Positions 42,396 to 53,438 are shown, counted from the first letter of the stretch. The stretch is 64,000 nucleotides of DNA from Aradus depressus (GCA_963662175.1 OY759221.1:25903027-25967026), one strand, 5' to 3'. Made by a program: numbers and translations. Notes: a model not told the origin generated them from the letters alone.

Positions 42396-42596
42396 TTAGT
42401 TTTGGCATGTGTCATGTAGAATGGAAGCCGTCTGATGCATCTCAAGCGAGGATCGTCTCAGGAATGCCAACGAGACAGCATCAGTGGACGTTGACTTACT
42501 GATGCGTGGCATGTCACTGGACGGTCCTGTCAACACAGGTTTCGAGCCTTGTTCTATTAGTGGTCGACCCTCGGATCCGTTATCTTCCACCGCCAT
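42396..42596 (-). CDS. Candidate first coding exon of an unidentified gene
   Basis: The minus strand has an ATG in a strong context (TTCACCATGGCGG), then MAVEDNGSEGRPLIEQGSKP and onward for 66 codons with balanced, non-repetitive composition, ending at TAA. It is clearly more GC-rich than its flanks. A consensus donor ATCA/GTAAGT lies inside (about 42494-42500), so the true exon may end there after about 32 codons. No domain is recognised. It could be a host gene whose later exons lie downstream on the minus strand beyond the hAT element. Confidence 0.4.
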   Translation of the reverse strand: MAVEDNGSEGRPLIEQGSKPVLTGPSSDMPRISKSTSTDAVSLAFLRRSSLEMHQTASILHDTCQN

Positions 42597-42600
42597 GGTG

Positions 42601-43119
42601 AATCTACCGCTAATGGTAACTAGCCAACTACATATAAAGGAAACTTCAACTATTTATTGAGTCATAAACGGGGATCCGCAAACAAAATATATATATAATT
42701 TTCCATTTTTGAATTGACTATGTTACAGTCGAAATAGTATTGATGGAAACAATTGTAATAATTAATTATTAATCAAAAATATATTATCAATTCTAGCTAA
42801 ATAATTGATCCTCCTATATACAATCTTCTCCCTCCAATTAACTTTTCATCCCCTCCCGTTTCTATTTTCCTATGTTTTACCATCTATTCTTACTATCTTT
42901 GTATTTATTTTATTTATTCACTCACTTTATTGCAGTATTACATTAGTTTCTCTTAAATCAATATCATTTCAAACCTCCTCTTTCTTATATTTTTAATTTA
43001 TCTCCTTTCCGTCTTTGTACATTTAGAAATATATTTATTTTCCACTTAACGAAGTTGTTTATTTAATTATTTTTTATCTATTTATACTAGTTGCGGATAC
43101 TATACTAGTTGAGGTACAA
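42601..43119. other. AT-rich interval, nothing recognised
   Basis: Pyrimidine-rich, low-complexity open frame at 42805-42996. Not called. Confidence 0.55.
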
Positions 43120-43192
43120 AGCACATTAAATTTAAAATAAATAAAAACAAAGACTTTTATATTGTCTAATTACACAAAAATGTATGCATAAA

Positions 43193-43226
43193 GTGTACCG
43201 ATTTCGGCTTATGCCATCGTCAGCAC
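43193..43226 (-). ncRNA. Hammerhead-ribozyme-like core (left arm)
   Basis: On the minus strand: GTG, CTGACGA, U, GGC-ATAA-GCC, GAAA, UCGGUA, CAC. Helix I pairs GUG with CAC and helix II is three perfect pairs. This is the best-kept core of subtype 1, with cleavage predicted after GGUA. Confidence 0.55.
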
Positions 43227-43533
43227 AAAGTTCAAAAGTGACATTTATGTTTGCTAGGTTGTCATATTTATACAATCCTCAGATTACCTAATGCTATGAC
43301 ACTCTGTCCCCACAAGTCCAGGGGAGGGTGGTTCTGCCCTAATAGAACATTTAAAAATATTTGAGTTGTCAATTAATATTTTTCAATTTTTTTTATTTTG
43401 TTTGTAAATGTTCTGTTAATACAGGAATTCCTCCCATGGACTTCCCTAGGGCACAGGGTGTAACAGCCTTAGGTAATTTCAGGAAGGGGGTGGGATGTAT
43501 AAATGTCAATGTCATTTATGAAATTTGTGTTGT

Positions 43534-43563
43534 GTGCTGACGATAATCCGAAACCGGTGCACT
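43534..43563 (+). ncRNA. Hammerhead-like core, degenerate (right arm)
   Basis: GTG, CTGACGA, a shortened helix II (TAATCC), GAAA, CCGGTG, CAC. Helix II is lost and the cleavage triplet is GTG, not NUH, so it should be inactive. Confidence 0.45.
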
Positions 43564-43765
43564 TGTTATATGTTTATATTTTTATAGAATTAGACAATAT
43601 AAAAGTTCTTTGTTTTTATTTATTTTATTAGGGTACAATTATATCGAAATTGCAAATGTATTCAGACCTAAAATTAAAACAATCAAATAGTCTTCATCTG
43701 CCTAACATATGAATATTCAACAGCTAGAGCACTTAGAAAATAAAAATATAAAGAAAAACTATTGT

Positions 43766-43850
43766 TTTTTAAAAAATATTGTCTATTTCACAATATATAT
43801 AAAATATATGGGAGTACTTTCGGTATTGCTACCATCTTCCGCCATGACTT
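43766..43850 (-). mobile_element. Penelope-like fragment with well-paired hammerhead-like core
   Basis: On the minus strand, 43845-43808: AUGG, CGGAAGA, U, GGUA-GCAA-UACC, GAAA, GUAC, UC, CCAU. Helix I (AUGG/CCAU), helix II (GGUA/UACC with GCAA loop) and palindromic AGUACU are all intact. The one core change is U4 to G (CGGAAGA for CTGAAGA). The flank CACAATATAT / GAAATAGACAATATTTTTTA recurs at 61.01 kb and near 55.6 kb. Confidence 0.55.
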
Positions 43851-44433
43851 ACAAATACTGTATTCGAACACACAAGTGTTTCACAATATCTCTGATAAAA
43901 TGTTAAGTATCACTTAAATAGTTTTAATTTTTCAGAAGTTCTTACCTTTATCACTGTTTTCATAGGCCTAAAGGAATATTTTCTTATTTAGTTTTTTTTG
44001 GGCTGACGATGAGTTTAGGCTTATGTTCCCCTAAATACTAAAGCATTGAGATTTGGAAGACCGAACGCCTGTAATTCATTAATTCCACCTAAAAGGTATT
44101 CCTCTCTCCCTCCATATCTATAAATAAAGTTCATTTCTTTGTATTTAAAAATTTGATACAGTCCATTTATTTATTTATTTGAAAAACGGATTCATTTTAT
44201 TTATTTACTTTTCGAAAATAAGATTTGTACTCTTTGCAGTCTCTGAAGCTTTAATTCCACCTCGAATTTTATTTACCTTGAGGTGAGTTTGATTATTGGT
44301 TATTTATAAAATAGTTAATTATCTGAGAGATATTTGGTGTTTTTTTCGTCTCTTCTACATTTTTCACTTCTTAAAGCGACCTATAGGTCAATATTATAAA
44401 GCATGCTACATCTATGCACCGACGTAGATGCAG

Positions 44434-44670
44434 CATGCTTCTCTACTGAGCTCCAGTTCGAAACCCGACCGATGCCCTCACGTTTTTTATCTGGAAGGTA
44501 AAAACATCTTGAGCATCGCATTTTTTGTCAGGTACTCGTAAAAAAGTGAGGTAATTAAATCTGCGTAGGCAAAATTTAGTACTTCCACACCAAAGTTGGG
44601 CCCATGTCCACCAGAGCGATGAAAGAGCACTCCGGTAGTAGGTGATATGATCTCGTTGTTAAAGCCAGGA
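44434..44670 (+). repeat. SINE-1 diverged copy
   Basis: CTACTGAGCTCCAGTTCGAA (B-box region), TGTCAGGTACTCGTAAAA, GTAGGCAAAATTTAGTACTT, GTGATATGATCTCGTTGTTA. Confidence 0.75.
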
Positions 44671-45254
44671 GTTAAAACATAGTTGGGTGTATTCCATACG
44701 TAGTCTAGTCTAGACAACGGATACTATATAGCTGAAATATTGACCCAACCCTGATCTATTCCATGAGAACTGAGTGATAATGGTGCATTATTCTCTGAAG
44801 GGTTAAGTTCCCTTTTGTCCACTGTTTATATACGACAATCACTGAACCACCATTGTTAATGATGGCTCCTACATTTTTCTCAAGGGGAGGATGGCTCCCA
44901 ACATTAAGAATTGTCCAAAAAAAATGTTGAGTAGTATCGACTCTTCCCTTATACTGGGGGATGATGAGGGCAATTTGGTGGATGGATGCGGGCTGGCCTT
45001 GTGTCCCGCATCGTACTCCTCTGTCCCTCCCTCCATTCATCAAGAGGTCATTTTCACTGGCCCCCTCCCCTTCTAATTTCATTAATATCCCTCCCATATG
45101 GCCCTTATCTACATGACAAAATCACCATGTGTCTCTCATAGCTCTATAGATGAATTACCCACTGAGTAATTCAAATCATCAGGGAATCCGGGTAATTAAT
45201 TGATTCAATAATACCTACTTTATCGAGAGAAAAAAAATTATATTATATTGCTAA
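44671..45254. other. Unassigned interval
   Basis: 44890-45076 is GC-richer and open on the plus strand (61 codons, low similarity to anything recognised). Not called. Confidence 0.35.
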
Positions 45255-45261
45255 GACAAAG

Positions 45262-45435
45262 TTAAACAGTTTTCAGTGAATTACCGGCAATGGACTTCCC
45301 CAGAACGAATGAATCAAATAAATTTTCGTTCCAGTAGACCGTTTGCACTAATATTAAACAGCTGACTTAGGAGCTCCAAAACCCTCATACTTTTGGTGAC
45401 GATAAATTCATTACATATTACAGTTTTTGAATTAA
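45262..45435 (-). repeat. Family C copy, inverted, tail part
   Basis: TCAGTGAATTACCGGCAATG, GACTTCCCCAGAACGAATGA, ATTAAACAGCTGACTTAGGA and GATAAATTCATTACATATTA. Confidence 0.8.
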
Positions 45436-45624
45436 CTGAAGACCAGCATATTGATAAGTTTAAAATAGTGTATACACCAGATAGTGAGTATAATATAAAG
45501 TGAGAAAAAATAAAATATAAGATGATAGGAGGAGCCGTCTCTTTGATATGGCCGATCTGCAACGTCGATCCATCACCTGACTTGCTCTGCGCTGCTCGGC
45601 ATGGCCCTAGACCAGCACTTAAAA

Positions 45625-46306
45625 TATATATGGGTTCGTCCATTTCAAGCGTGCATGTAAAAAAAAATTTTTTCCTCAAACTTTGTGAGATTGTTCCCTT
45701 AGTTCCTCTATTTGTGTAAAATTTTAGATTTTTAGAAATTATGGTTCCGATGTTATTAAAAAATTTTGATTAAATTATTTAAGGTATTAATAAAGTAATA
45801 AATATATTTTGATGTAATTTTTTTTGAAATTTTAAGTTTGGAAATGACATTTTTTTTCGTTTAAATGAAAAACCAAAATGGGGTTTTTTCATAAGAGTTT
45901 TTATATTTCCACTGTGAAAATGTAGGATCCTATAGATTTTTAAAAGAGGAATCCAATTTTCATAGTTAAAAAAAATGGAGGTACCCAATTTTGGCACTTA
46001 AAATGGTTAGAAAGGTCAACATAAAAGTTCAAAATAATTTTTTTTTTTAAATTACGGGAAATTTGTTAAAGAAAGGTACTTGAGTTTTACTTTATTTTTG
46101 CTTCGTTTTCGCGCAATTTAGAATTGAAAAAAACGCAATTTTAACAGGAAATATGATATCACGTTTTTGGCTAACTTTGAACTGCTGTGCTCGTATAATG
46201 GAACCATTAATTTCTAAAAATCTATAATTTTACACAAATACTAAGAGAACAATCTCACAAAGTTTGGATTTTTTTTTTTTTTTTCATGGGCGAACCCATA
46301 TATATA
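45625..46306. mobile_element. MITE-like element with about 120-bp TIRs
   Basis: TATATGGGTTCGTCCATTTC...CTCAAACTTTGTGAGATTGT...TTTGTGTAAAATTTTAGATT (45628-45745) is inverted at 46195-46306 (AATCTATAATTTTACACAAA, ACAATCTCACAAAGTTTGGA, CATGGGCGAACCCATATATA). Flanks are TA-rich, so the duplication cannot be set. The interior has no coding capacity. Confidence 0.75.
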
Positions 46307-47080
46307 ACGGATATTGTAACGTTGTCTACCATTTTAACGAAGTAAGTAAACTTACGAAACTTACTAACAACGAAATGAGGTCCAGTCTGTGTTCGTGAAA
46401 ATTGGTATTTTTGACATGAATTAATGAATTGTGCTTTTTGACTTCTATTCTCATTAACTAAACGAGTCAGCTACAAGAAATAAGCCCTTAACATACTCCT
46501 TAATGGCAATTTAGAACACATTTTTCAAAGTATAATTAGGGATTTCCTTAAACAACTAGGAGGAGAATTGAACTAATGAAACTGATGAAGAATATAAAAA
46601 GAACAAAACATGTCTCTATGAACTACTCTAGCTATGAGTTGATATTGTATTGTAAGATTTGTTCATTGGATGTGTAATGGAGACACTGGCTGTGGTTGGT
46701 GTGTTCAATTAATCAGTTTACCACTCCAATCCCGGTCCAGTTAACATGACTGATCCAATCACTCTCCGCAGAGGGGGAATCTAGCCTAATTGTACACAGC
46801 TTACATGCCTGTTCAAGTAAGAATCCTTCAGCGAAGCCTAGCTTTCGGCAAGCGTACTAATGAAAAATTTATGAACGGTTAAGTGAAAATTGAAAACCTC
46901 AACAGAATGAATAGATCAACTATCTCTTGTATAATATTTTTTATAATTTTTATTTTATCAATATACTGCTCTTCAGTTATTTAACCACTAACAGAGAACT
47001 TTTTTTTTGTTTTATAGATAATTTTATATTTGTTTTTTGTATTTTTGACTACTCTTTCTTCTATTTTTCGAGCTAAAAGC
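46307..47080. other. Unassigned interval
   Basis: No feature supported. Confidence 0.5.
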
Positions 47081-47530
47081 TCGCAACTGTACCCTTAGGT
47101 ATAACCTGTGTGAGAGTGACCTCCGCCGGGGCAGAAACGACATTAAGCACCCGTTGACAAAGCCGATGCGATCACAATGTGTCTCTTTGTGGACACGCAA
47201 ACAAAAAATGCAAGTTAGGCTTTGTAACTCCTGGAGCTAGCTGACTTGGAATATGATATTCCAGCGAAAACGGACTTATTTGTTCCTTCTGCCTTCGCTC
47301 AAATACTCACCAGCCGCTCACCACAAGGAGGAGCTTCAACCGCATGGGAATCAATAGTCCAACGCACTACCAGACCAGGATGGCGCTTCAACCGCTGTCG
47401 CCTTAAGCATTACCTAAAAAGAAGTCTCACGATAATTATGGGGACTCAGCTGCTATCGCCAGTTTCAAAACGGAGCTGGTTTGTAGAGAATTCCGGAGCA
47501 ACAAGAAATTAGCGATTCCTACAACTGTGT
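47081..47530 (+). other. GC-richer unique segment, open for 88 codons
   Basis: 47246-47512 is open on the plus strand (MEYDIPAKTDLFVPSAFAQI... to SGATRN) with a basic middle (TTRPGWRFNRCRLKHYLKRS). Base composition differs from the AT-rich flanks. No homology, splice support or repeat membership was recognised. It could be a degenerate coding relic. Confidence 0.3.
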
Positions 47531-47625
47531 AGGTTTATATAGGTATCTCAAAACAATTGAATATGTTAACTGAAGAATGGCTTCTTCGGAATTATTCCTA
47601 AAGTACTATTATGGCTACTAAATAT

Positions 47626-47690
47626 GACTACCATACGTCCAGTTTTCGCCCGGACAGTCCGGGTTTACTGAAATTTTTAATTCTAAACTT
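47626..47690 (+). mobile_element. Solo hAT-like terminus
   Basis: TATGACTACCATACGTCCAG, TTTTCGCCCGGACAGTCCGG, GTTT resembles hAT ends of the type seen at 28525 (GTCCCGTTTT...GGGACAGTCCC) with a CCGGAC/GTCCGG palindrome. No opposite end found. Confidence 0.45.
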
Positions 47691-49770
47691 ACAAAAATTA
47701 TGAATATCTCGCATTATAAAAAAAAATAAAGGTAGGTATTATAAATCTATAAATCCGCGTAGCGCGAGTACCAGCAGCAGTGGCACTTGTGGACAAAACG
47801 TGTGGACGCCCGAAATAAATCTCAAAACTCCAGTAGTCAGAGAGTTGTTAAATATAAAAGTTAATTCTGATTTCAACTGTAGTAATTTTTATGATAGAAT
47901 ATGCCAGAATAAAAATCACATCATCTGAAATATATGAATGGCATAATAAATTCATAAAATACAAAAAAAATCTACCACAACCAAAGATAATGATTGTCAT
48001 TAGCGCATTATTTTGAATAAAATATGATTTTATATATTAAGATAACTTATTCTTAATTCGAAATAAAAAAACACTAATTATTTTCTGATTTGTAGCTAGT
48101 GATGATGTGTAAATTTTTTTCCTTTCAGAATTTTTTTTCGAGTGACCGGGGTTAACTTTTGAAAATTATGGTAGGACTCTACTAAATCCCATTATCTTAA
48201 AATAATATACATTTTTTCGGTTAATATTTCCTTTTTACTAAATTATTTTTATTCCGAGTGACTTTCCAGCAGGTCTACATATCACCCTTTAATTGTGTGG
48301 AATGTTTCAGTAGTTTCACTAATTTTCCAGATATCGATCCACGGAACCCTAAAAACACTATCCATTTAACCTTCAACAACTCGAACTAGGATATCTCTGT
48401 GAAGATCTGTAAGAATAATAAGTTAGAATTACAGGTGGTAGACGGACCAGGTGCAACACAAGAGTAGGTTAGACATGTTTTCTCTTTTTTGTTAATGAAA
48501 AACATCCTTTTTGTTTTAAATAATTTTATTAATTATTTGGACATAATTCTACTTTTTCATTCTTATTCTTTAGCAACACTGATAAAGTCAGTTCACATGA
48601 GCCGTATTACTTACTACACAGACCTCGTCCAGTCGCTAGACTCACAATCAGTGTTAGTTCTATTTGAATTTTGTACCATGTGTACATTATTTTAGCTTTC
48701 GTTCTAAGAAATTTGTTCTGTGAGTTTCAACCATCAGTTGATTTAATCAAAACAGAGTAAACATATAATCTAATTGTGTTCATCACAGTGTTTCTATTTA
48801 CAGTATAACTATTTTATAGTAGGGTTTTTTAATCACTGTAGAAAAAATCAATAAAGAAGTATATTTCTTTAGAGTTAAATAATCTTTATTAAACTGTTTT
48901 TTTCTGAACTCCATCCAGTTCAGTCAAATCAACTATGGATCCTGGAGCTCCAGACTCTTTTTATTTTGCCAGTAAAAAGGAAAATAAAGTTAAAACTAAA
49001 AATAAATTTATACAAATATGGACAATTTCATTAGACATTCTATGGTTTTTCCTTGGTCTGCCTTTGCTGGCCCAATGTTCAGTACAACTTCTTGAAGACA
49101 TGGTCGGTCTGCCATTAGTACACTTACATTGAAACAGAATTTGGAATGGAAAACTACTGGTAGCTTATATTGTTTGTGATGCACTGTATTGGAAACCATA
49201 TCTTAAGTTACAATACTATGATTGGTAAAATACAATACTAAGATATAAGTATTTTTCATTTATTTATTACTACTGTTATCTTTTACTTATTGTATATATC
49301 TACATATATTTTATTTATTGTTTTGTACATAGTTCATTTATTTTGTATTACTGTTTTTTCTCTTTTTCTCACCGACATCACATATACTTATGGAGATTTT
49401 CCGATTGTAAATATTCAAAATAAATAACAAGATTTTCGCATGTAGCTTACAGAATTGTTGACTGATATCATATCATTTACACTATTTATGAAATATAATT
49501 TATATTGATTGGAAAACTGTTTATCGATTAAACGAATTGATTTGTTCATTATAATAGAATTTACCTTCTTAGAGAATGACAGAAAAGATAATAGATTTAC
49601 GCTAAATATCTTTGAATTTTATTTTTCACCATGTAATGTATTTTATGGGTTTCACTTAATTTATTGATGAATGATCCTAAATATACAAATTATTCCTGTA
49701 GATATTATGATATTTTTCATCGGGTGACTTATTTTCTTTTACTGCACTTCGTGCCTGGCAGGTCAGCCCG
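47691..49770. other. AT-rich interval, nothing firmly recognised
   Basis: A 65-codon plus-strand frame at 48935-49132 (MDPGAPDSFYFASKKENKVK then a hydrophobic segment IWTISLDILWFFLGLPLLA) is noted without homology. Otherwise long AT-rich stretches. Confidence 0.4.
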
Positions 49771-49782
49771 AAATTTTACTAC

Positions 49783-49853
49783 TAACTAGCAGTGCTAGCC
49801 GACACTGCCCGGAGAACAGTTATACCCCGAGCAACGCCGGGTGAAATTGCTAG
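49783..49853 (+). repeat. GCAACGCCGGG-type repeat fragment
   Basis: CTAGCAGTGCTAGCCGACAC, TGCCCGGAGAACAG, GAGCAACGCCGGGTGAAATT, GCTAG. Related to the GC-rich end of the 11.8/33.5-kb element, in mirrored arrangement, and to 966-993. Confidence 0.5.
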
Positions 49854-50239
49854 AATGTACTTTTTTTTTTTCCATTCCAAGCTTTGAACTATACTCATTT
49901 TCTCCTACAAAACGTCATTTTCTAGCAGAAGTAGACATGAATCAACAGTAGTTTCAACAACCTGAATCAGATATTCATTTCGCGATGTCAATGTGTTAGT
50001 TGTTACATGTCTATAACATATATAATATATTATTAAAGCATCACTTCTCCCATTTATTTTTTGCATGCTAAAAAAATAGTAATTACACAAACGTCTCATC
50101 AGTATCTATAAAAACCATGGGGGCTAAACCTTATCAGAAAATACACACTGAACTACAAATGGTCGGGAGTGGCTATGGAATTGTAATAATTAAGTTAATA
50201 AATTTTAATTGTCCCCAAAAGCTGTTAATTAACACTATA

Positions 50240-50438
50240 CCTGGGGGGCCATGGTGGCCGTGCGGGCTAGAGCTTAGGGCTTTGGTCGCATGCTCTCACC
50301 ATGGTTTGTGGGTTCGAATCCCGTCCGGAAGTGAGTTTTATTTCGTAGATAGAACTCCCTTCCGGGGCCTTGGATGTCGTAAATATAACTAGATAATACG
50401 GTGACATGGCTAATATGCATCAAACATAAGGCCCCACA
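50240..50438 (+). repeat. SINE-2 copy
   Basis: Head GGGGGGCCATGGTGGCCGTG, B-box GTGGGTTCGAATCCCGTCC, body GTAGATAGAACTCCCTTCCG to AATATGCATCAAACATAAGG. Confidence 0.88.
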
Positions 50439-50517
50439 TAAAAAAAATATATATAAAAGCATGTGACCTTTAGGTTAACTATTCCTTCTGTTAATCAAAA
50501 TTGTTCTTTTATATAAC

Positions 50518-50730
50518 AGTGGTAAGCGTGCTTGCCTTCTGAGCTCAAAGTCGTGGGTTCGAAACCCGGCCGAGGCCCTTAGTTTATTTTATCTGGGAGT
50601 TAAAATAAACGTAAGCGCCGTCCTTCTACAGTAGAGTCGGGCTCATGTCCACCAGAGTGACGATCTGGTAGTAGGCGATCTGACCTCGTAGTTAAAGCCC
50701 AGGCATGAGTCATAAAACCTAACCTAACCT
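50518..50730 (+). repeat. SINE-1, 5'-truncated and internally deleted, with flanking duplication
   Basis: Starts at AGTGGTAAGCGTGCTTGCC (head truncated inside the A-box). It is deleted between GCGCCGTCCTTC and TACAGTAGAGTCGGGCTC and ends AAAACCTAACCTAACC. CTTTTATATAAC (50506-50517) and CTTTTATGTAAC (50731-50742) flank it. Confidence 0.85.
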
Positions 50731-50744
50731 CTTTTATGTAACAT

Positions 50745-50895
50745 ATTTAACACAGACTTCTATATTTAAACACCAGGAAGGAATAAACCACATGTTAAAG
50801 AAGACATGGATTATAGATACTGATGATGGTGGGAGTGATGCTGTAATAATATTACATATGAATTAAGAATCTCCTTACATAACCCAAAAAGTTTC
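50745..50895 (+). mobile_element. Penelope-like fragment, truncated subtype 2 core
   Basis: TATAGATACTGATGATGGTG, GGAGTGATGCT keeps the CTGATGA box and the start of helix II but no GAAA. The 3' flank AGAATCTCCTTACATAACCC matches the inverted flank at 31.18-31.20 kb. Confidence 0.4.
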
Positions 50896-50916
50896 TATAA
50901 CATTTTATTTCCTCGG

Positions 50917-51342
50917 CTATATAAAGTATGTATGAAGTTATGAAATCGGTGAACAATTCGAAATTGGGTTTTCACCGGAATTTCATATTTTCGAACCGTT
51001 GTGGACTCCAGGAGTTCAAAAATGAAGGAGAAAGTCTGTCAGTGTGCGTTTATATGAATAAAATAATATATTGACAGGAAATTGTATATGTGGACATCAA
51101 ACGAGGATGACACTTGTTTATTTTCAGCCAAATCCATGGGAAACCAGCCCTCGGCTCAACTCCAACCCCTAAATAACTGCTGATGGAATGGGAGTATAGG
51201 TTCAGAAGTCCATAAGTAATACAGCTGTTGAGTTTCAGCCAAATCAAGCAAAATAAGAGCTTAGAGAGAGAGCGAGAACTTAGTTTGTTAAAAATAATTC
51301 CAGCTACGGAAGTACTTTGCCGGCGGTTCACCGACTTTTTTC
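50917..51342 (+). repeat. Family C copy
   Basis: Head TTTCCTCGGCTATATAAAGT, GGGTTTTCACCGGAATTTCA, GTCTGTCAGTGTGCG, ATTTTCAGCCAAATC, tail GCCGGCGGTTCACCGACTTTTTT. Several internal deletions. Confidence 0.85.
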
Positions 51343-51417
51343 CTCTGTAGTTTTTATGTAAAAATTATGTACATAAATTTCCTGATCATGTAAGGGAGGG
51401 GGAGGAAGTATGTTTAA

Positions 51418-52845
51418 GGCGAGGTCACACGGTGCCAGTAACTTGTTCCAGCAACTGAGTACTAGAATAATAAGTACTTATATTATAATCCTAAAATCCA
51501 GTATTTTTTCCTGCAATTAAGCGAAGAGAGTGAATAGGAAGTAATTCTATTTACTGGTACGAGTAACTAAAACCGAGTACTAGAATAATAATGTAAGCTC
51601 ACATTGTAATCCTCAATACTAGTCTCTTTTCTAGTTGGTAAATAGAAAGTAATAAAAGCAATTCTAATTGTAATCCTCAATTCTAGTATCTTTTCTAGTT
51701 GGTAAATGGAAAGTAATAAAAGCAACTCGAATTGTGATCCTCAATTCTAGTATCTTTTCTAGTTGGTAAATAGAAAGTAATAAAAGCAACTCGAATTGTA
51801 ATACTCAATTCTAGTCGGTGAATAGAAAGTAATAAAAGTAACTCGAATTGTAATCCTCAATTCTAGTATCTTTTCTAGTTGGTGAATAGAAAATAATAAA
51901 AGCAACTCGAATTGTAATCCTCAATTCTAGTCGGTGAATAGAAAGTAATAAAAGTAACTCGAATTGTAATCCTCAATTCTAGTATCTTTTCTAGTTGGTG
52001 AATAGAAAGTAATAAAAGCAACTCGAATTGTAATCCTCAATACTAGTCTCTTTTCTAGTTGGTGAATAGAAAGTAATAAAAGCAACTCGAATTGTAATCC
52101 TCAATTCTAGTCGGTGAATAGAAAGTAATAAAAGCAACTCGAATTGTAATCCTCAATTCTAGTCGGTGAATAGAAAGTAATAAAAGTAACTCGAATTGTA
52201 ATCCTCAATTCTAGTATCTTTTCTAGTTGGTGAATAGAAAGTAATAAAAGCAACTCGAATTGTAATCCTCAATTCTAGTCGGTGAATAGAAAGTAATAAA
52301 AGTAACTCGAATTGTAATCCTCAATTCTAGTATCTTTTCTAGTTGGTGAATAGAAAGTAATAAAAGCAACTCGAATTGTAATCCTCAATACTAGTCTCTT
52401 TTCTAGTTGGTGAATAGAAAGTAATAAAAGCAACTCGAATTGTAATCCTCAATACTAGTCTCTTTTCTAGTTGGTGAATAGAAAGTAATAAAAGCAACTC
52501 GAATTGTAATCCTCAATTCTAGTCACTTTTCTAGTTGGTGAATAGAAAGTAATAAAAGCAATTCTAGAATATTTTCCAGTTAACAGGCGAATCGAGTGAA
52601 TAGAAGCAATCATGTTTATTGGTGCGAGTAACTAAATGAGTCATAATAACTGTTGCAGTTCTAAATTCCACAACCATTTCCAGTAACACTAATATTCCTG
52701 TAAGAGCTGCAAAACACATCCTCTTAGTTATTGGACAGTTGTGTAATTTGCAACTGAATGAGTTGTTAAAATCTGCAAAAACACCTGCTTTCAGTATTCA
52801 ATTTTAGTTACTGAAATGTGTTACTGGTACGGTACAACCTGGCGA
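51418..52845. mobile_element. TIR element enclosing a tandem array
   Basis: The left end GAGGTCACACGGTGCCAGTA ACT is mirrored at 52820-52845 (complement CCAGGTTGTACCGTACCAGT AAC). The subterminal motif ACTGGTACGAGTAACT also appears inverted inside. Most of the interior is a 16-unit array. Duplication at the ends not resolved. Confidence 0.65.
51601..52565. repeat. Two-length tandem array (64- and 52-bp units)
   Basis: The 64-bp unit is AATTGTAATCCTCAATTCTA + GTATCTTTTCTAGTTGGTGA + ATAGAAAGTAATAAAAGCAA + CTCG. The 52-bp unit lacks the 12 bp that include TTTTCTAG. The order over 16 units is L L L S L S L L S S L S L L L L. The missing segment lies between two copies of CTAGT, so S units probably arose by recombination between CTAGT repeats. 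Confidence 0.92.
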
Positions 52846-52852
52846 ACAATAG

Positions 52853-53110
52853 TTGACAAATACCTCTCCTATTTTAATTAGACGGATGATTTGCCAACGG
52901 CCGGTAGATAGGACCGGAACAGCTTCCTGGATCCGGCCTCCATTTCCGTCCGACTCACCTGCTGCTCCAGCCGTCACGTGGAACAAATATATGCATCACC
53001 ATCAGTACCACACAACAACCCAACTCGTATTACCACCATATTTAGACCAGGCAGGGTTCCTGTCAGCTACAGTGATGCTACTGGAGAGTGGACATTTAAC
53101 TGTTTTATGA
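52853..53110 (+). other. GC-richer open segment, no homology
   Basis: Both 52853-53110 (85 codons, MTNTSPILIRRMICQRPVDR...) and an overlapping second frame (through TIFRPGRVPVSYSDATGEWT) are open on the plus strand. The minus strand has a GCAG/GTGAGT donor near 52957. The composition contrasts with the flanks. It may be a coding remnant or exon, but no family is recognised. Confidence 0.25.
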
Positions 53111-53366
53111 TTATGAAAATTAAAAGTACATCTAATCCAAAAATTATACAAAGGAAAATGTTTCTAAGGGCAAGGTACCTTTTGTTTAAATGAAGTACTC
53201 TAAATGGCGTGAAACGTGAAAGTTCAGTTTATTGTTTTGAGGTAAAAAAATGAACAGAAAGAACTACTTACATTTCAATCTATCTGATTGAACACTTAAT
53301 TTTAATTTTCTTTCTTAAATAATTACTCATTTATTTAATACCTAGTATTTATCCTTACAGTAAATA

Positions 53367-53438
53367 CTGAATAGCCTTATAGGAGATATTGGGAGAAAAG
53401 TCAAAGTTCCCCGGGCAACGCCGGGTATTACTGCTAGT
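53367..53438 (-). mobile_element. CCCGGCGTTGCCCGGG element, 5'-end fragment, inverted
   Basis: Reverse complement of the first 72 bp of the 11.8/33.5-kb element (ACTAGCAGTAATACCCGGCG to CTATAAGGCTATTCAGT). That this end survives alone suggests it is the 3' end of a 5'-truncating retroelement, or a terminal fragment. Confidence 0.75.

Larger units (their letters stand above)
43122..43636. mobile_element. Inverted-arm Penelope-like remnant with two hammerhead-like cores
   Basis: Outer arms 43122-43235 and 43520-43636 are inverted and diverged: AAACAAAGACTTTTATATTG, GTCTAATTACAC...GTGTACCG on the left; GGTGCACTTG...AGAATTAGACAATATAAAAG and TTCTTTGTTTTTA on the right. The middle contains paired CCACAAGTCCAGGGGAGG / TCCCATGGACTTCCCTAGGG-like segments. 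No coding relic. Confidence 0.6.
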
